Of a stretch of 20,170 bases of DNA, positions 16,769 to 20,170 are shown piece after piece (position 1 is the first letter of the stretch; the number at the start of each line of letters is the position of its first letter). The position numbers and the translations under genes were made by a program. The stretch spans positions 1 through 20,170 of the forward strand of contig CALSCQ010000290.1 of assembly GCA_943704525.1 (NCBI GenBank). Direction: 5' to 3'. The stretch comes from Pigoraptor vietnamica. Lineage: Eukaryota > Opisthokonta > Filasterea. The notes below the pieces were generated by a model. The model was given only the letters and a program-made list of their open reading frames with translations. It did not search any database and was not told the DNA's origin.

Positions 16769-17383
16769 TTAACGGTAGCGGCGGAGCGAGAGCGTGTTGC
16801 GGCGCTTCCAGGCGGCGTGCGTGCCCGATCCAATCGTCGCGTTGTACCCGTGGCCCTTGCCAATGCCGCGGTTGCGCTGGCCAGCCGACGTGAGGCCGCG
16901 GAGCTCGCGGCGCTTGTGCACGGCGTTGACGATCCAGTTGATGCGGGGGTCGCGGCGGATGGCCTTGTGGCTGGGGTCCACCATGATCACCTCAAAGAAC
17001 TTGTACGTCGCATCCTGCGCAACCCAGTACGAGTTGAGCACGCGGAGGTTGCCGCAGCGGCGCCCGGCGCGCTCCTCGGCGAGCGAGCGGTGGCTGCGCT
17101 GCCACTTGAGCTCGTTGACACCGTGGCCGGCGGGCTTGCCGTACGTCTGGCCCTTCGGCACGGGGCGCTTGCGGCCACCGCGGCGAACGCGCACGCGGTA
17201 GACAACGTAGCCCTGCTTGGCCTTGTAGCCGAGACGGCGCGCCTTGTCGGGGCGGCTGGGGCGGCTCGCGCGGTGGACGGCGGCGAGCTGGCGGTACTGC
17301 CAGCAGCGCACGCGCAGAAGGAAGCGGAGCACATCCGACTGCTTCTTCTTGAAGAGCTCCTCGAGGTACTTGTACGCGCCCAT
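16769..17383 (-). CDS. RPL15: 60S ribosomal protein eL15, intronless
   Basis: Component of the large cytosolic ribosomal subunit. A single uninterrupted frame of 204 aa, the same length as human RPL15. It begins [21 protein letters not shown] and contains [61 protein letters not shown] and [20 protein letters not shown], with the basic C-terminus NTLSLRRYR. The family is conserved enough that the assignment is secure. It is the only multi-hundred-codon gene here without an intron. The sequence TTTATAC lies only about 13 bp upstream of the ATG, so either the leader is extremely short or this motif is not a TATA box. Confidence 0.97.
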   Translation of the reverse strand: MGAYKYLEELFKKKQSDVLRFLLRVRCWQYRQLAAVHRASRPSRPDKARRLGYKAKQGYVVYRVRVRRGGRKRPVPKGQTYGKPAGHGVNELKWQRSHRSLAEERAGRRCGNLRVLNSYWVAQDATYKFFEVIMVDPSHKAIRRDPRINWIVNAVHKRRELRGLTSAGQRNRGIGKGHGYNATIGSGTHAAWKRRNTLSLRRYR

Positions 17384-18161
17384 TTTCCGCGAAGGGTATA
17401 AACACGCCCTAATGTGACGCGTGCGCGAATGGTGGGGAAGCGCAGGCGGGAGAAAACACGTTAGATCAAAGGCCAAAACGACAAAGATACTCAAATCCAA
17501 CTTCTGCGACAAAGTGCTAGTTTCGCCCCGTGCCAAAGTGCTAGCCTCGCTCGCGCTGCCGAAGCCACCCGTATGGAAACAATCCAACGAAGACCACAGA
17601 CCCTACGGAGCACGCTGAAAATCACTCAAATCCACCCGTCCCACACACGGCCCATCGCGTGTCGCGCACCAGCCGCATCCCTATGGCGCCCACACCATCG
17701 CTGCACCAACCTTACGTGAAAAAAGGGGTCCTGATAAAAGAGAAAGATATCGATGTGCGAGGGGTGCGTGAAGATGAAGCAGTGGATGAGAGGGAAAGAG
17801 AGAGGGAGAGAGAGAGGACGGGATTGAGGCGAGCGATTGAGGCGAGGCACAAAGTCACATTGGGATCGTTGGAAGGGCGACAATTCTGCTTACTATGGAA
17901 TTTCGCTAACCATGACTGATAAGGCTCAATTCGGTACAACCAGTTCATAATAAATTTATCATAAATAGTAATCTTTGTGAAGCGCATGTGCGCCATCCGG
18001 GGTAGATCCAATTATCCCGTCATAATGACGACGCTACACAATGTACGTCACTTTAATTAAAATGACGACTTAATGGCGACATCTCGCCTTGACGGCACGG
18101 CCAACTGTGTAACGGAAACAAAAACCGGCACTTTTGCGCCTTGTGGGGGCGACACGCCGTC
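17384..18161. promoter_or_regulatory. Divergent region between eL15 and kinase gene, with an AT-rich island
   Basis: 778 bp between divergent starts. Near eL15 there is an 11-bp direct repeat CAAAGTGCTAG (17510-17520 and 17534-17544, 24 bp apart). A purine-rich GA tract spans about 17785-17822. From about 17880 to 18075 the base composition turns strongly AT-rich (ATAATAAATTTATCATAAAT, TTTAATTAAA), unlike the rest of the window, and includes the near-palindrome CGTCATAATGACG. No convincing coding exon was found; short open frames on either strand lack family motifs. Confidence 0.45.
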
Positions 18162-19563
18162 ATGGCACATCAACAAAAGAGGTCGCGCGAGAGTGATGGC
18201 GACAGTCCGCAGCGGAATCCGCCGCCGCCGCCGTTCCTTACCTCGCAAACGCCGACGTCGGCTGCAAGGTGAGCGGATTTCTGCGGCGAATTCTGGCGAA
18301 CGAGCGCCTCCTCTATCTCTGGCCGCAGTACAGTCGCCGGTACATTTGGGACAACGCGTTTCGCGAGGAGGTGCGCGCCTCCATTCCCGTCAATCATCTC
18401 GTGCTCACTGCGCTCGATGACTCCGGTCACAAAGCCGCGTCAGATCAACGGCGACCGAACGCGTTCACTGACTGCTCGGGCGTGCCGCTGTCGCAGATAG
18501 CCGCGCTGCGGGGTGTGGTCAAGGTGGTGCTGCACGGGTCGGATCTGTGCGCGATACCGCCCGAGCTTGCTGGTGTTCACACGCTGGACCTCGCGGGTTC
18601 GACGGCGCTTTCGGACGTCGCAAACGGTCGCGGGATACACACCCTCGTCCGGTCTACGCCGACGCAGTTTTTGTCAAGCTGTTGGGTGTCGGCACCTCGG
18701 CCACTGCGTGCGCCGTCCGCACACGAGACGAGGACGCCGCGTGGTTTTGTGTCAAGACGGTTCGCGCCCCGTATGGGACGCAGTTCAAGATTGAACGGGC
18801 GGCACTCGAAGTGCTGAAGAAGAATCCGCACGATTCCTTTCCAACCCTAAGGGACGGCCGGTCGCGCCGACTTCTTACGACGCCCGTCGCCAAGCCCCTC
18901 TGTCCCACGATCGGCGAACGAGGGCGACGCCTTTGTGCGCTGGGCTTCTCTGCCTACGTGCCGCTCGTCGAAGACCTCAAGGCGATCCACGACCCCAACG
19001 TCCCCGAGCGGGTGTTTCACTGCGACGTCGCACCGCACAACCTCGCGTGGTACGAGAAGGATTCGGCGAAGAAGGTGCTCCTCATCGACTTCGGGTGCGC
19101 GGTCGTTGTCAAGAATGCGGCGCTTGGGGACTCGGGGGAGTCGCAGACACAGGTTCCGTACTCGGGGTCGATGTGGTACGCCTCGACGTCCGCGCTCGAG
19201 CAACTTGTCGGCGACAAGGTCAAGCTCGACAATGCCGTCGTCCCGCGCAACGCAAACACATGGACGGGGACTGTCAACGTCAACGCCTCCTTCGACCTTG
19301 AGGGCCTCGTGAAGAGCATCGCGGCGCTGGAGGTGCCCGGTGTCGCCGACTACATCGATGACGCATCCCGCCGCATCTACAAGGCGCGCCGTGCGGCGTG
19401 GACGGGCTACACTCCGCGTGACGTGCTGGACATCTGGAAGGAAGTCCTACAGCTGCCCATTCTTGCGGCGATGAAGCCGGCATTCGAAGCGGCCAGGCGA
19501 GGTGACCACGACGCGGTGGCGACGAAGCTCGAGCAGCTGCGCATCCAACTTGTTTGCGATTAG
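18162..19563 (+). CDS. Divergent protein kinase with a CK1/FunK1-like DLE motif; N-terminal part of uncertain structure
   Basis: The C-terminal part (18668-19563) has kinase landmarks in order: Gly loop LGVGTSATACAV, Lys in FCVKTV, catalytic loop HCDVAPHNLAWY, Mg-binding IDFGCA, then YSGSMWYAS and FDLEGLVKSI in place of APE and the alphaF region. The YAS...DLE pattern resembles CK1 or fungal FunK1 kinases more than canonical families; HRD is replaced by HCD. The N-terminal part starts MAHQQKRSRESDGD with a run of five Pro, followed by a segment with LRR-like spacing (LHGSDLCAIPPEL). Proposed exons: 18162-18268, 18334-18572, 18668-19563 (413 aa). The first junction (AAG|GTGAGC to TACAG) is reasonable. 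The second needs a weak GTGTTC donor; a different intron or a real one-base frameshift near 18630-18665 are alternatives. Substrate and pathway are unknown. Confidence 0.62.
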
Positions 19564-19638
19564 CTCTATCGCACCGGCGTCGCATTCGCCGCGTTAATAC
19601 ATCCACTGCAACTGTACATGCAGTAGCGCCGTTCAAGT

Positions 19639-19730
19639 TCACAGAATGGCTCGCTTGTACTTCGTACCATCTGGCCGCTTCTGCATCCACACCTGCTGCG
19701 CGCGTCCGTATGCAGTGTGCCAATTGACGC
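19639..19730 (-). CDS. Probable last exon of an unidentified minus-strand gene
   Basis: On the minus strand an acceptor-like ATTGACCTCAG is followed by an open frame encoding VNWHTAYGRAQQVWMQKRPD, then GTKYKRAIL and a TGA stop (19639-19641). The composition is protein-like and not repeat-derived. The frame remains open upstream for a few more residues before entering the TG microsatellite, so an acceptor closer to 19755 is also possible. The stop lies 75 bp from the kinase stop, the same tight convergent spacing seen at 5261/5338. I do not recognise the protein. The remainder of the gene would lie beyond the right edge, with the microsatellite as intron. Confidence 0.4.
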
Positions 19731-19757
19731 CTGAGGTCAATTCATTGCGCTTTCTTA

Positions 19758-20170
19758 TACACACACACACACACACCATAACACACACACACACGCACAC
19801 ACACACACACGCGCACACACACACACACACACACACGCTCACACACACACACGCTCACACACACACACACACATACACACACCAAACACACACACACACA
19901 CACCATAACACACACACACACACTCACACACACACACACACGCACACGCACACACACACACGCACACACGCACACACCATAACACACACACACACACACT
20001 CACACACACACACACACACACACTCTCTCTCTCTCACACACACACATACATACACACACCAAACACACACATACACACACACACACGCACGCACACACGC
20101 ACACACGCACACACGCACACGCGCGCACACACACACACGCACGCACACACACACCAAACACACACACACA
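19758..20170 (-). repeat. Long CA/TG microsatellite running to the right edge
   Basis: Over 400 bp of CACA with CGCA, CTCA, CATA and CCAAA interruptions on the + strand, and one CTCTCTCTCTC block near 20023-20035. Higher-order units such as ACACACCATAACACAC recur at about 19775, 19900 and 19970. On the minus strand it is TG-rich, the orientation that introns in this window show in their own sense, which supports an intron of a minus-strand gene. Confidence 0.9.

Noticed and set aside
17626-18011. Minus-strand open frames upstream of eL15 with serine/leucine runs
   Set aside because: The runs come from the GA/CT tract and the frames have no motif or splice signals linking them to a gene.
19742-20169. 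Several long open frames rich in Cys and Val on the minus strand
   Set aside because: They are translations of the TG microsatellite in different frames, with no protein-like composition.

Overview
This is a gene-dense piece of a GC-rich eukaryotic nuclear genome. It carries nine recognisable protein genes plus what looks like the last exon of a tenth. Eight of the nine are split by short spliceosomal introns (about 60 to 290 nt). I could reconstruct the exons for most genes by joining GT...AG boundaries so that conserved family motifs run through in frame. All three stop codons are used, so the code is standard. The gene set (TPP1-type sedolisin, mitochondrial ketoacyl synthase, DCAF10, RNF25, cyclin H, PSMG2, eL15) resembles animal orthologues, yet the compact, CpG-rich layout with 'cgcag' acceptors suggests a free-living protist, perhaps amoebozoan (Acanthamoeba-like) or a unicellular opisthokont relative. 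That placement is inference; no marker here settles it.

Layout: 305-2589 (-) tripeptidyl-peptidase/sedolisin; 3255-5261 (+) mitochondrial-type beta-ketoacyl-ACP synthase; 5338-7791 (-) DCAF10-like WD40 protein; 8251-10435 (-) RNF25-like RWD-RING ubiquitin ligase; 10901-12091 (+) multi-pass transporter of the drug/metabolite type; 12513-14787 (-) cyclin H; 14996-16397 (+) proteasome assembly chaperone 2; 16769-17383 (-) intronless ribosomal protein eL15; 18162-19563 (+) divergent protein kinase; 19639-19730 (-) probable terminal exon of a gene running off the right edge. Genes mostly alternate in divergent and convergent pairs. Divergent pairs share 208-778 bp upstream regions, and convergent stop codons are as little as 75-76 bp apart.

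Functionally the neighbours are housekeeping genes and not an obvious operon-like system. Four of the nine act in protein turnover (acid peptidase, CUL4 substrate receptor, RING ligase, proteasome chaperone), which may be chance. I do not see a clear undescribed multi-gene system. The most unusual signals are in the introns: TG/CG-rich repeats lie on the sense strand right at 5' splice sites, a 24-nt triplicated unit repeats a 5' splice site, a 62-nt cyclin H intron contains an abutted acceptor-donor junction, a T37-A16 tract sits just before a 3' splice site, and a tRNA-like T-arm lies antisense in an RNF25 intron.
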